Shown piece by piece: positions 25,332 through 33,984 of a DNA stretch of 64,000 nt; position 1 is the first letter of the stretch; each line of letters opens with the position of its first letter. Location of the stretch: positions 62,001-126,000 of the forward strand of contig NZ_FOZW01000012.1 of assembly GCF_900116195.1 (NCBI RefSeq), in the 5' to 3' direction. Source of the stretch: Alloyangia pacifica (lineage in GTDB: Bacteria > Pseudomonadota > Alphaproteobacteria > Rhodobacterales > Rhodobacteraceae). The notes below the pieces were generated by a model. It ran no database searches and was not told the DNA's origin. It saw nothing but the letters and a program-made list of their open reading frames with translations. Made by a program: the position numbers and the translations under genes.

Positions 25332-26507
25332 TCAGCGCAGGTAGCCCATGGGATCGACGCTCTCGAAGCCCTTGCGGACCTCGAAGTGCAGGAAGGCCGG
25401 ATCTGCGGCGCGTACCGAGCCGATGGTCTGGCCGCGGCTCACCGCGTCGCCCTTCTTGACCTGCAGCCCGTCGAGATGGGTGTAGATCGACAGCAGCTCG
25501 TCCGGGTGGCGGATGACGACGATCTGCACGTTCTCGGTGTTGCGGGTGATCGCCGCGACAGTGCCGCTGGCGGCGGCCTTGACCGCGCTGCCGGCGGGGG
25601 CGGAGATGTCGATCCCCTCGTTCTTGCCCTTGGAGTACTCGCGCACGATCGAGCCGTTCACCGGCATCGCCATAAGCGCGTTGGACGAGGCCTGGCCGAT
25701 GTCTGCCACCGGCTTCGCGGCGGCGGTGGTGGTCTGTGCGGCCTTCGACGGTTCGTCCTGCGGCAGCGGCTGAACCGAGGAGGGCGGCTGCGGGGTTGGC
25801 GAGCCGGACCCGGGCGAGACAGTCACCGTCTCGGCGCGGGTGGCGCGTTGCTCGACCACCGGGATCATCAGGTACTGGCCTTCGCGCAGGGTGAAATTGC
25901 TATCGAGACCATTCCACTCGGCAAGCGACTTCGGCGTCACGCCGTAAAGCCGCGCTACCGTGTAGGCGGTCTCGCCACGCTGGACCTTGTGACGGATCGG
26001 CTCGACGCCGCCGGTCTGCGCAGCCGAGCTGGTTTGCGCCGGCGCGAGCGTGCTGCTGGTCACCTCGGACGGGCGGGCCGTCGCGGGGGCATTGTTGATC
26101 GCGTTTCCGGCCAGCGTGGTGATGTCGACCGAGCTGCTCGGCACGGCCACGCCGACACGGCTGGGCAGGGCGAGAATCTCGCCTGCGCGCATCGGGTCGT
26201 TGGCCTGCATTCCGTTGTATCGGGCGACCTCGCCAGCGGCGAGGCCGACACGGTTCGCCACGGTCGCCACGGTGTCGCCGTTGCGGGCGACCGCCACCTG
26301 GTAGGTCGGGTAGGACAGCACACCGCGCGCATCCGGCACCGGCTTGTCGGCGGTGCTGGCGGAAAGCGCCGCCTGCGAGGTGTCGAGCGTCCCGCCCATG
26401 CGGCCTCGCATGTCGTAATCCAGTGGGCCGGAGCAGGCCGCCAGCAGGGCAGCCGCTGCCAGAGACCCGGCAATGCGGGTGGCGGATTTGCGGAAAGCGT
26501 CGTCCAT
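25332..26507 (-). CDS. nlpD: LysM/M23 lipoprotein, NlpD-like murein hydrolase activator
   Basis: Protein of 391 residues. The signal peptide ends in a lipobox (LAAACSGPLDYD). Two LysM domains follow: YQVAVARNGDTVATVANRVG at about 75-120 and HKVQRGETAYTVARLYGVTP at about 180-225. A linker rich in proline, serine and glutamine leads to a C-terminal M23 (LytM) domain. The zinc motifs are degenerate: NEGIDIS lacks the histidine and LHFEVR replaces HxH, as in E. coli NlpD, so it probably activates an amidase rather than cutting murein. Start ATG at 26507 has AGGA upstream. The order surE-pcm-nlpD is the enterobacterial order. Confidence 0.9.
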   Translation of the reverse strand: MDDAFRKSATRIAGSLAAAALLAACSGPLDYDMRGRMGGTLDTSQAALSASTADKPVPDARGVLSYPTYQVAVARNGDTVATVANRVGLAAGEVARYNGMQANDPMRAGEILALPSRVGVAVPSSSVDITTLAGNAINNAPATARPSEVTSSTLAPAQTSSAAQTGGVEPIRHKVQRGETAYTVARLYGVTPKSLAEWNGLDSNFTLREGQYLMIPVVEQRATRAETVTVSPGSGSPTPQPPSSVQPLPQDEPSKAAQTTTAAAKPVADIGQASSNALMAMPVNGSIVREYSKGKNEGIDISAPAGSAVKAAASGTVAAITRNTENVQIVVIRHPDELLSIYTHLDGLQVKKGDAVSRGQTIGSVRAADPAFLHFEVRKGFESVDPMGYLR

Positions 26508-26570
26508 CTGTCTCGATCCTCGCCTGCGCCCCTTGTCCCGGGACGTCATGTCAATAGCCGCCCGCGGCGG

Positions 26571-27215
26571 TCAGCTCTCCTTGGCCAGACCTTCCACAAG
26601 CGGCACGAAGCGCACGGGGCGCAGCTCATCGTAGTCGAAGCCCTGCTCCGTGCGGGTCACCCGGATGAGGTGCTGCACGGCATCGGACTGCCCAACGGGC
26701 AGCACCATGATACCGCCAATCCGCAGCTGGGCCAAGAGCGGCCCGGGCGGGTCCTCGGCGGCGGCGGTCACCAGGATGCGATCGAAGGGGGCCTGCTCCT
26801 GCAGACCGAAGCTGCCATCGGCGGTGAAGGCAGTGATATTCGAAAGATCCAGCGCGTCGAAGACCTTGCGCGCTTCGACCACGAGCCGGCGATGGCGGTC
26901 GACGGTATAGACCCGCCGCGCCAGCTGACTCAGGATCGCGGCCTGGTACCCCGAGCCTGTGCCGACCTCCAGCACCTTGTCACGGTTGGACACGTTCAGC
27001 GCCTGGGTCATCAGCCCCACCACCGAGGGCTGCGAAATGGTCTGCCCGCAGGGGATGGGCAGCGGCATGTCCTCGTAGGCGCGGTCGGTGAAGTAACCCT
27101 TCACGAAGAGCCCTCGGTCGATCTTTTCCATCGCCTCGAGCACGAGGCTGTCGGTCACCCCGCGCGAGCGCAGGGCGAAGAGAAGCTGCATCTTGGCTTC
27201 CGCGTCGAAACTCAT
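26571..27215 (-). CDS. pcm: Protein-L-isoaspartate O-methyltransferase
   Basis: Protein of 214 residues. Motifs: [20 protein letters not shown] for S-adenosylmethionine binding, and [19 protein letters not shown], the PCMT signature. It methylates isoaspartyl residues of aged proteins and begins their repair. The ATG at 27215 overlaps the surE stop by four bases (ATGA), which fixes the start and indicates co-translation. nlpD follows 63 bases later on the same strand. Confidence 0.95.
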   Translation of the reverse strand: MSFDAEAKMQLLFALRSRGVTDSLVLEAMEKIDRGLFVKGYFTDRAYEDMPLPIPCGQTISQPSVVGLMTQALNVSNRDKVLEVGTGSGYQAAILSQLARRVYTVDRHRRLVVEARKVFDALDLSNITAFTADGSFGLQEQAPFDRILVTAAAEDPPGPLLAQLRIGGIMVLPVGQSDAVQHLIRVTRTEQGFDYDELRPVRFVPLVEGLAKES

Positions 27216-27997
27216 GCAAAGGCCCCTTCCAGGGCCGCCAGCGCGGCATGATCGGTCAGATCGGCGCGCATCGGGGTGACCGAGATGTAGCTGTCGAGGT
27301 TCACCGCGGCATCGGTTCCGGCGGGCGCGGGTTGGCGCTGGTCGCCGCCGCGGATCCACAGGAAGCGCCGGCCCGAGGGCGACAGGTGCGGCTCGACGGA
27401 ATAGTTGGTGCCCTCGCGGCGGCCTTGCGGCACGACGCGGGTGCCCTTGACCTCATCCGCCGGGCAGGGCGGGAAATTGACGTTCCAGAACAGCCGGTAG
27501 TCGCCATCTGTCTCGGTGCCCGCGGCGAGGATGCGGCGGATCACCTCGGCGCCATGGGTGGCCGCGGTCTCGAAGGGATTTTCCAGATCGCGGGTGCGCG
27601 GGCCGAGGTACTGCGACAGGGCGATCGACGGCAGCCCCTGCAGCGCGCCTTCCATGGCACCGCCGAGCGTGCCGGAATAGAGTGCGTTCTCGGCCGAGTT
27701 GTTGCCGCGGTTCACGCCAGAGAGCACGAGGTCCGGAGGGCAGTCCTTCATCACGTCGTGCAGGCCGGCGAGCACGCAGTCGGCCGGGCTGCCCTCTGCC
27801 GCCCAGCGGCGGGGGCCCATCTCTGCGATCATCATCGGGTGGGTGTAGCTGATGCAATGGGCCACCCCCGATTGCTCGAAGGCTGGGGCCACGGTCCAGA
27901 CTTCGCCCTCGGGTCCGGCGAGCTCTTCGGCGATGGCCTGCAGCACCGTCAGCCCCGGGGCGTTGATGCCGTCGTCGTTGGTGATGAGAATGCGCAT
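27212..27997 (-). CDS. surE: 5'/3'-nucleotidase SurE
   Basis: Protein of 261 residues. The metal-binding N-terminus [20 protein letters not shown] is diagnostic. Further conserved words are [20 protein letters not shown] and [20 protein letters not shown]. It is a metal-dependent nucleotidase/survival protein. First gene of surE-pcm-nlpD. ATG at 27997. The 232-base gap to the divergent gene at 28230 should hold its promoter. Confidence 0.96.
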   Translation of the reverse strand: MRILITNDDGINAPGLTVLQAIAEELAGPEGEVWTVAPAFEQSGVAHCISYTHPMMIAEMGPRRWAAEGSPADCVLAGLHDVMKDCPPDLVLSGVNRGNNSAENALYSGTLGGAMEGALQGLPSIALSQYLGPRTRDLENPFETAATHGAEVIRRILAAGTETDGDYRLFWNVNFPPCPADEVKGTRVVPQGRREGTNYSVEPHLSPSGRRFLWIRGGDQRQPAPAGTDAAVNLDSYISVTPMRADLTDHAALAALEGAFA

Positions 27998-28229
27998 TGT
28001 GGGTTCCCTGTTATGGACCTTCCATAGGCAATGGCCCGCGGTGGAGCAAGGCGCAGCAGGGCGGCAGCGCCCGGCTGATGCGATCTGGTCTCAGGTGTGA
28101 CTCTGAAGTAGCGGAGATAGAGCCGGGACCAAGTGTTGCTGACCACGATCAAGCGACGTGCCAGAGGCTTCGCCCCGCCGCGGAACATGCTATCGTCCGC
28201 CGAAGTCGAACATTTTCAAGGCCGCCAGC

Positions 28230-28925
28230 ATGACCTCCCATGAACTTGTCATTCTCGTCCCGCTCGCGATCAAGGCGGTGGTCGCTTCGCTGCGCGCGCG
28301 CATGGAGGCGGCCACCGGCGTTCAGTTGCGGACGGTGCACGATCTCAACCCGGCGATCGCCGAGCGGGTTTTCCAGGGGCGGCGCGGTGACATCGGTCTC
28401 AGCAACCCGACGTATGTGCGCCAGCTGATCGATGCGAGGCTTGTGGACCCGGCGGCACATCGAGCCTTCGGTCGGGTCCGGCTTGCCGTCGCCCGTAAGG
28501 CGGGCAGCGGAGGGCCGGTGCTGACAGAGGTCGAGGAGATCATCGCGCTGCTCGGGTCCGGGCAGAGCATCGGCTACACCGGTGCGGGCACCAGCGGGCG
28601 CACCTTTCTCGGCGTGCTCGGCCGGCTGGGCGTGGTCGGGGCGGTGGGGCCGTTCTGCCGGCCAATGGGGGGCGGCGCGCCGGTGACGGCGGTGGCCGGG
28701 GGCGAGATCGGGCTGGCGGTCGCACCGCTGACGACGATCCTCGCGAGCCCCGGCGTCGAGCCCGCGGCGATCTTTCCGGACGCGCTGGATACCCACATCG
28801 ACATGTCGGTCTTCGTCACCCGCAGCGCGCCGGCCGAAGCCATGGCGGTGCTGGAGTTCCTCGCCGCGCCGGAGCTCGACGAGGTGCTGTCCGGGGCCGG
28901 GGTGTCGCGGTTCGAGCTGCCCTAG
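28230..28925 (+). CDS. ModA-like solute-binding protein without signal peptide
   Basis: Protein of 231 residues. It resembles a molybdate/PBP-like binding domain: HELVILVPLAIKAVVASLRA, then AERVFQGRRGDIGLSNPTYV, TGAGTSGRTFLGVLGRLG, and AVAGGEIGLAVAPLTTILAS. Two-lobed binding proteins of this ModA/extracellular type normally carry an export signal. Here the protein starts directly with the first beta strand, and the reading frame before 28230 encodes no signal peptide, so it is likely cytoplasmic. No transporter genes are adjacent. It may be a sensor or carrier in the cytosol. The ATG at 28230 has AAGG upstream. Confidence 0.7.
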   Translation: MTSHELVILVPLAIKAVVASLRARMEAATGVQLRTVHDLNPAIAERVFQGRRGDIGLSNPTYVRQLIDARLVDPAAHRAFGRVRLAVARKAGSGGPVLTEVEEIIALLGSGQSIGYTGAGTSGRTFLGVLGRLGVVGAVGPFCRPMGGGAPVTAVAGGEIGLAVAPLTTILASPGVEPAAIFPDALDTHIDMSVFVTRSAPAEAMAVLEFLAAPELDEVLSGAGVSRFELP

Positions 28926-28956
28926 GTCCCCGGGGCCGCCCGGGCGTGGCAGCCGG

Positions 28957-29604
28957 TCAGATGAGGTTCAGTTCACCCAGCAGGCGCGCGGCTTCGGCGT
29001 AGGGCGAAGCGAGGGCGGTCTTGTCCTCGCCCGGGTGAAAGACCACCCGGGTGGTGGTGTGCATCGGCTTCGGCGCGACGATCTCCACCTTTGGGCCGGT
29101 TTTGCCGGTCTCGGCCTGCCAGCTGCGGGCGAGGGCGATCTGCGCGCCCTTGGTGGTGCCGTAATGGCCGTAGAAGCGCTCGCCCGCGTGGTCGTCCTCG
29201 AAGAACACCGCGCGACCGTCCTCACCCAGCAGCGGGGTGATGTAGGGGATCAGCACGCCGGTTGCGGTCAGGTTGGTCGCGATCGACTTCTGCCAGTCCT
29301 TCTGATCGAGATGGTTCGCGGGTGCGAGAGGGCCGGCGTGCACGGCGGTGTGCAGCCACAGATTGATGCCGCCCCAGCGATCCCAGACCGAGCGGCAGAG
29401 CTGCGCCATGGCCTCCGGCTTGGTGATGTCCATGGGAGCAAGCGTCGCCGCCCCGCCCTTGGCCTTGATGCGGTCGTCGAGATCCTCGAGCCCGCCGGTG
29501 GTGCGACCGACGGCGACGATGTGGTACTCCGGCGCAAGCGCTTCGGCGAGGGCAAAGCCCAGCCCGCGCGAGGCTCCGGTGACAAGGGCGATCTTTTCAC
29601 TCAT
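28957..29604 (-). CDS. Short-chain dehydrogenase/reductase
   Basis: Protein of 215 residues. The Rossmann motif LVTGASRGLGFALAEAL is near residues 7-23, and the catalytic YxxxK is in HYGTTKGAQIALARSWQAET. It belongs to classical SDRs and uses NAD(P)H; the substrate is unknown. It lies downstream of purF and the 82-residue small protein on the minus strand. This position next to purF is conserved in Rhodobacteraceae as far as I recall. ATG at 29604. Confidence 0.88.
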   Translation of the reverse strand: MSEKIALVTGASRGLGFALAEALAPEYHIVAVGRTTGGLEDLDDRIKAKGGAATLAPMDITKPEAMAQLCRSVWDRWGGINLWLHTAVHAGPLAPANHLDQKDWQKSIATNLTATGVLIPYITPLLGEDGRAVFFEDDHAGERFYGHYGTTKGAQIALARSWQAETGKTGPKVEIVAPKPMHTTTRVVFHPGEDKTALASPYAEAARLLGELNLI

Positions 29605-29702
29605 GGCAGTCGTCTCGCCCGCGCGTCGGAAAATGTCAATTCGCGCCAGATGCTGCGAGACGCGGCGCGTTGTCGCCGTGGCGGGGCTGCGTCAGCCGCG
29701 GC

Positions 29703-29951
29703 TCAGGGCAGCTCGATCCACTCGGCCGACCCGCCTTTCGACAGGGCGATGCGGTCCTGGTCGATCGCGATGATCTTCTGCCGTCCGAGCTGGCTGCCGA
29801 CGCCGACCGCCACCACCCGGCCATCGGGCAGGCGCACCAGCGCGCGCGGGTCGCGGTCCGAGCCGCGCACACCCAGCAGGGCAATGCCGCTTGGCAGCGG
29901 GGCGCGGGTGGTGGCGCTGGCCGCGACTTTTGGGGGGGTGTTTCCTGCCAT
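29703..29951 (-). CDS. Small conserved protein, PilP/GspC-like C-terminal motif
   Basis: Protein of 82 residues. After a disordered N-terminus it reads PLPSGIALLGVRGSDRDPRA, LVRLPDGRVVAVGVGSQLGR and QKIIAIDQDRIALSKGG. The pattern of short strands (GIALLGV, ALVRLPDGRVVAVGVGS, IIAIDQDRI) resembles the homology-region fold of PilP and type II secretion GspC. No secretion genes are close and no signal peptide is present, so no function is offered. ATG at 29951 has AGGAGA upstream. It lies between purF and the SDR gene on the same strand. Confidence 0.7.
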   Translation of the reverse strand: MAGNTPPKVAASATTRAPLPSGIALLGVRGSDRDPRALVRLPDGRVVAVGVGSQLGRQKIIAIDQDRIALSKGGSAEWIELP

Positions 29952-30012
29952 GGCCTGCTCTCCTGAATGTGGTTGCAGCGGATTGCAGCCAGATAAACAG
30001 GGGCTCTCGGCA

Positions 30013-30041
30013 TAAAAAGGGGGACGCGTCGTCACGTCCCC
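30013..30041 (-). terminator. Terminator after purF
   Basis: Read on the minus strand: GGGGACG at 30041-30035, 8-base loop, CGTCCCC at 30026-30020, then CTTTTT. A classical rho-independent terminator about 75 bases after the purF stop. Confidence 0.82.
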
Positions 30042-30116
30042 GTGCGCGCCGCAACGGAAGTTCTCCAGCGGCGGAAAGTGGCGCGCGCCTCGGCGAGGAG
30101 GCGCGCAGACCTTGCG

Positions 30117-31625
30117 TTATTCTGCCGCAGTCTTGAGCTTGAAGCCCTTCTCGATCATGTCCGCCGGCTCGACCGGGTATTCGCCCGAGAAGCAGGCGTC
30201 GCAATACTGCGGGCACTTGTTGTTCCGGCCTTCCTCGCTCGCGCCGACGGCGCGGTAGAGACCGTCGAGCGAGATGAACTTGAGGCTGTCGACGCCGAGG
30301 TGCTCGCGCATCTCTTCTTCCGACATGGTGGCGGCCAGCAGCTTCTCGCGCTGCGGCGTGTCCACGCCGTAGAAGCACGGCCAGGCGGTGGGCGGCGATG
30401 CGATGCGGAAGTGCACCTCGGCGGCGCCGGCGTCGAGGATCATCTCCTTGATCTTGCGCGAGGTGGTGCCGCGCACCACCGAGTCGTCGACCAGGATCAC
30501 CCGCTTGCCGCGGATCAGCGCACGGTTGACGTTGAGCTTGAGGCGCACGCCCATGTTGCGGATCTGCTCGGTCGGCTCGATGAAGGTCCGGCCCATGTAC
30601 TGGTTGCGGATGATCCCCATGCCGTAGGGAATACCGCTCTCATGCGCGAAACCGATTGCCGCCGGGGTGCCGCTGTCGGGCACGGGGCAGACGAGGTCCG
30701 CTTCCACCGGCGCTTCGCGGGCCAGCTCGACGCCGATCTGGCGGCGGGTCTCGTAGACCGAGCGGCCGCCGATGATCGAGTCGGGACGCGAGAAGTAGAC
30801 GTGCTCGAAGATGCAGAACTTCGAGGCCTGCGCACGGAAGGGGCGGCGGCTCTCGACCTTGCCGCCCGAGATGACGACCATCTCGCCGGGCTCGATCTCA
30901 CGCACGAACTCGGCGCCGATGATGTCGAGCGCGCAGGTTTCCGAGCTCAGCACGTAGCCGTCGTCGGCCAGCTTGCCGAGCACCAGCGGGCGCACACCCA
31001 ATGGGTCGCGCACGCCGATCAGCTTGGTGCGGGTCATGGCAACCACCGAGAAGGCGCCTTCGACGCGGCGCAGCGCGTCTTCCATGCGGGCCGGGATGTC
31101 ACGCTGCAGCGAGCGGGCCATCAGGTGGATGATGCATTCGCTGTCCGAGGAGCTCTGGAAGATCGAGCCACGCTCGATCAGCTCGCGGCGCAGCGCGTCG
31201 GCATTGGTGATGTTGCCGTTGTGGGCGATGGCGGCACCACCCATCGAGAACTCGCCGAAGAACGGCTGCACGTCGCGGATCGCCGCGCCTTTCGAGCCGG
31301 CGGTCGAGTAGCGCACGTGGCCGATGGCAAGCTCGCCGGGCAGGGTTTCCATGAGCGAGGCGCGGGTGAAGTTGTCGCGCACGTAGCCGAAGCGGCGGGC
31401 AGAGTTGAACCCGTGCTCGGGATGATAAGAGACGATCCCGCCGGCTTCCTGTCCCCGGTGCTGCAGCGCGTGCAGGCCGAGGGCGACGAAATTCGCCGCG
31501 TCGGTAACCCCGTTGACCCCGAACACGCCGCACTCTTCGTGCAGCTTGTCGGCATCGACGGCGTCGAAATCAAAGGGATGGGCGGGGGGCATCTGGCGAT
31601 CGGACAAGGGCGGCTCCGAATCCAT
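30117..31625 (-). CDS. purF: Amidophosphoribosyltransferase
   Basis: Protein of about 502 residues. It has a short propeptide before the catalytic cysteine of the glutamine amidotransferase domain (KLHEECGVFGVNGVTDAANF). The phosphoribosyltransferase part has VILVDDSVVRGTTSRKI, the PRPP-binding motif. It performs the first committed step of purine synthesis, PRPP plus glutamine to phosphoribosylamine. The ATG at 31625 is preferred; an in-frame ATG at 31592 would give a shorter propeptide. Downstream of cvpA on the same strand, the classical cvpA-purF pair, but a terminator in between makes it a separate unit. Confidence 0.95.
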   Translation of the reverse strand: MDSEPPLSDRQMPPAHPFDFDAVDADKLHEECGVFGVNGVTDAANFVALGLHALQHRGQEAGGIVSYHPEHGFNSARRFGYVRDNFTRASLMETLPGELAIGHVRYSTAGSKGAAIRDVQPFFGEFSMGGAAIAHNGNITNADALRRELIERGSIFQSSSDSECIIHLMARSLQRDIPARMEDALRRVEGAFSVVAMTRTKLIGVRDPLGVRPLVLGKLADDGYVLSSETCALDIIGAEFVREIEPGEMVVISGGKVESRRPFRAQASKFCIFEHVYFSRPDSIIGGRSVYETRRQIGVELAREAPVEADLVCPVPDSGTPAAIGFAHESGIPYGMGIIRNQYMGRTFIEPTEQIRNMGVRLKLNVNRALIRGKRVILVDDSVVRGTTSRKIKEMILDAGAAEVHFRIASPPTAWPCFYGVDTPQREKLLAATMSEEEMREHLGVDSLKFISLDGLYRAVGASEEGRNNKCPQYCDACFSGEYPVEPADMIEKGFKLKTAAE

Positions 31626-31796
31626 AGGGCTGGGGACAGCCCCCTCATACTGATATGAAGGGCGCGTGTCACGGAAGCTTCGCATATGGACGCCGCAGCG
31701 CGGCGTGGCAAGACGTACGCTAACACGACTGTGCGATTACGTGATCTTTGTGTCGCCCCGGGGGCTGGCCCTTGCGGCGCTGCACGAAAGAAAAAA

Positions 31797-31816
31797 GCCG
31801 CGCCCGGAAGCGCGGC
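31797..31816 (-). terminator. Terminator between cvpA and purF
   Basis: Seven-base-pair GC stem (GCCGCGC at 31797-31803 with GCGCGGC at 31810-31816). On the minus strand it is followed by TTTTTT, so it should end the radA-cvpA transcript before purF. Confidence 0.85.
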
Positions 31817-31856
31817 CCGCATTTTCTGACCTTTGGGCGATGAGCCCGCCGAATCC

Positions 31857-32429
31857 TCAGGCGTCGTTGGCACCGGGCGCGGCGCAGACGCCCACCAGCT
31901 GCTCGTATTGCGCGGTGATCCAGCCGAGCGCGGCCTCGGGGTTCTGGTCCTCGATCTTGCCGGTGAACTGCGCGAAGACCGCGGCCGAGCGCGAATCATC
32001 CACCATCGGGATGTCCTGCGCGGTGATCACCGTCTCGTAGACGAAGAAGGCGATGGCCACGAGCAGCACGCCGCGTGCCACGCCGAAGAGGAAGCCGAGC
32101 CCCTGATCGAGCCCGCCGAGCGCCGAGCGCTGAACGAGGCTGGAGAAGACCGGGGTGAAGAGCGACACGACGACCAGCGCCAGCGCGAAGACCGCGGCGA
32201 AGGCGGCGATGATCGACAACTCGCAGCTGTCGGCGAGGAAGTCGCCGAGCACCGGGATTTCCTTTACCAGCGGCTGCACCTGCGGGGCGAAGACGAAGGC
32301 GAGGATCGCGGCGACGATCCAGCCCAGGATGGCCAGCGCCTCGCGCACCAGCCCGCGCGAATAGGCGAGCAGTGCCGACAGCACGATGACGAGCGCGACC
32401 ACCCCGTCGATGATAGTGAATCCGTCCAT
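31857..32429 (-). CDS. cvpA: CvpA family membrane protein
   Basis: Protein of 190 residues with four membrane segments: GFTIIDGVVALVIVLSALLA, ALAILGWIVAAILAFVFAP, FAAVFALALVVVSLFTPV and GLGFLFGVARGVLLVAIAFF. The RGxLV motif (AYSRGLVREAL, FGVARGVLLV) is typical of CvpA, named for colicin V production and recently linked to envelope stress. Its neighbours radA (44 bases upstream) and purF (downstream) reproduce a conserved gene order. Confidence 0.92.
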   Translation of the reverse strand: MDGFTIIDGVVALVIVLSALLAYSRGLVREALAILGWIVAAILAFVFAPQVQPLVKEIPVLGDFLADSCELSIIAAFAAVFALALVVVSLFTPVFSSLVQRSALGGLDQGLGFLFGVARGVLLVAIAFFVYETVITAQDIPMVDDSRSAAVFAQFTGKIEDQNPEAALGWITAQYEQLVGVCAAPGANDA

Positions 32430-32473
32430 GCGCCTCGCGCCTCTCGTCTGATCCGAATGATTGGTGCGGCGCC

Positions 32474-33841
32474 CTATCCGGCGCCGAACACCTCTCCCAC
32501 CAGCGTGACCAGGTCGGGCATCTGGCTGAGCGACATGCCGCTCTTGCCCGTGGCCTTTCCGCCCTTTGGCAGGATCGCGTTGGAAAAACCAAGTTTTTGC
32601 GCCTCTTTCAACCTGTTTTCGGTCTGGCCGACAGGTCTCAGGGCCCCGGAGAGGCTGATTTCCCCGAAAACAACGGTTTCCGGCGGCACCGCAATATCCT
32701 CGCGGGCGGAAAGAAGCGCAGCCGCAACGGCAAGATCCGCCGCCGGCTCGTTGATTTTCATGCCGCCGGCGACGTTGAGGTAGACGTCGAGTCCCGCGAA
32801 GGGGATGCCGCAGCGTGCCTCGAGCACGGCAAGGATCATCGCCAGCCGCCCGCCATCCCAGCCGACCACCGAGCGGCGGGGCTGCGACTGCGGGGTGGGG
32901 GCAACCAGCGCCTGGAACTCCACGAGCACCGGCCGGGTGCCCTCGATTCCGGAGAAGACCACCGAGCCGGGGGCAGGGGTGCCACGCTCCGACAGGAACA
33001 GCGCCGAGGGGTTCAGGACTTCCGCAAGCCCGCCACCGGTCATCTCGAAGACGCCGATCTCGTCGGCCGGGCCGAAGCGGTTCTTCACCGAGCGCAGGAT
33101 GCGGAACTGGTGGCCACGCTCGCCCTCGAAGTAGAGCACCGTGTCGACCATGTGCTCGACGACCCGCGGCCCGGCGATCTGCCCGTCCTTGGTGACATGG
33201 CCGACCATGATCACCGAGGTGCCGTGGCGCTTGGCGAAGGTGGTCAGCTCATGCGCCGCGGCGCGCACCTGCGCCACCGATCCGGGCGCCGAGGCCACGT
33301 TGTCCACCCACATGGTCTGGATCGAATCGACGATCACCAGCCCGGGCTTCTCGGCCTCGAGCGTGGTGAGGATGTCGCGCAGGTTGGTTTCTGCGGCAAG
33401 CTGCACCGGTGCCTCGCCGAGCCCCAGCCGTTGCGCGCGCATGCGCACCTGCGCGCGGGCCTCCTCGCCCGAGGCGTAGATCACCTTCTGCCCGGCGCGG
33501 GCAAAGGCCGCGGCGGCCTGCAGCAGCAGGGTCGACTTGCCGATGCCGGGATCGCCGCCGACGAGAATGGCCGAGCCGGGCACCAGCCCGCCACCGAGAA
33601 CCCTGTCGAGTTCGTCGATCCTCGAGGCGGTGCGCGGCGGCGCGGCCTCGGTGGTTGCGAGATCGGAGAGCGCCACCTTGCGCCCGCGCGTGGCGCCCAG
33701 CGTCTTGCCGCCGGGGCCCTGCGACAGCGGCACCTCTTCGGTGATGGTGTTCCATTCCCCGCAGGCATCGCAGCGCCCCGACCATTTCGAGGTGGCGTTG
33801 CCGCAGGATTGACAGACGAAGTTCGCGGAAGCTTTGGCCAT
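32474..33841 (-). CDS. radA: DNA repair protein RadA
   Basis: Protein of 455 residues. Domain order: N-terminal zinc finger (FVCQSCGNATSKWSGRCDAC), RecA-like ATPase with Walker A GGDPGIGKSTLLLQ, the RadA-specific KNRFG in RSVKNRFGPADEIG, and the Lon-like C-terminal domain (VYLNVAGGMKINEPAADLAV). RadA drives branch migration in recombination. ATG at 33841. Upstream lies copy A of the dispersed intergenic repeat, then the membrane coiled-coil gene on the same strand. Confidence 0.96.
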   Translation of the reverse strand: MAKASANFVCQSCGNATSKWSGRCDACGEWNTITEEVPLSQGPGGKTLGATRGRKVALSDLATTEAAPPRTASRIDELDRVLGGGLVPGSAILVGGDPGIGKSTLLLQAAAAFARAGQKVIYASGEEARAQVRMRAQRLGLGEAPVQLAAETNLRDILTTLEAEKPGLVIVDSIQTMWVDNVASAPGSVAQVRAAAHELTTFAKRHGTSVIMVGHVTKDGQIAGPRVVEHMVDTVLYFEGERGHQFRILRSVKNRFGPADEIGVFEMTGGGLAEVLNPSALFLSERGTPAPGSVVFSGIEGTRPVLVEFQALVAPTPQSQPRRSVVGWDGGRLAMILAVLEARCGIPFAGLDVYLNVAGGMKINEPAADLAVAAALLSAREDIAVPPETVVFGEISLSGALRPVGQTENRLKEAQKLGFSNAILPKGGKATGKSGMSLSQMPDLVTLVGEVFGAG

Positions 33842-33883
33842 GCGGGACTTCTGCCCGCTCGCGCGGCGGCGCGCAAGCGCGCC

Positions 33884-33950
33884 TCTTCTTCTCTTTCGAA
33901 ATACGTCGGGGGTGAATGCGGCGAAGCCGCAGAGGGGGCAGCGCCCCCTC
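33884..33950 (+). repeat. Dispersed intergenic repeat, copy A
   Basis: Reads CTTCTTCTCTTTCGAAATAC, then GTCGGGGGTGAATGCGGCGA, and ends with the hairpin GAGGGGGC-AGC-GCCCCCTC (33932-33950). The same consensus is seen at four other places in this window. It is in the 143-base gap between radA and the gene upstream. Confidence 0.8.
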
Positions 33951-33984
33951 GCGACGCCTCAGCGTGCGGGTCTCACCGCGGGTC

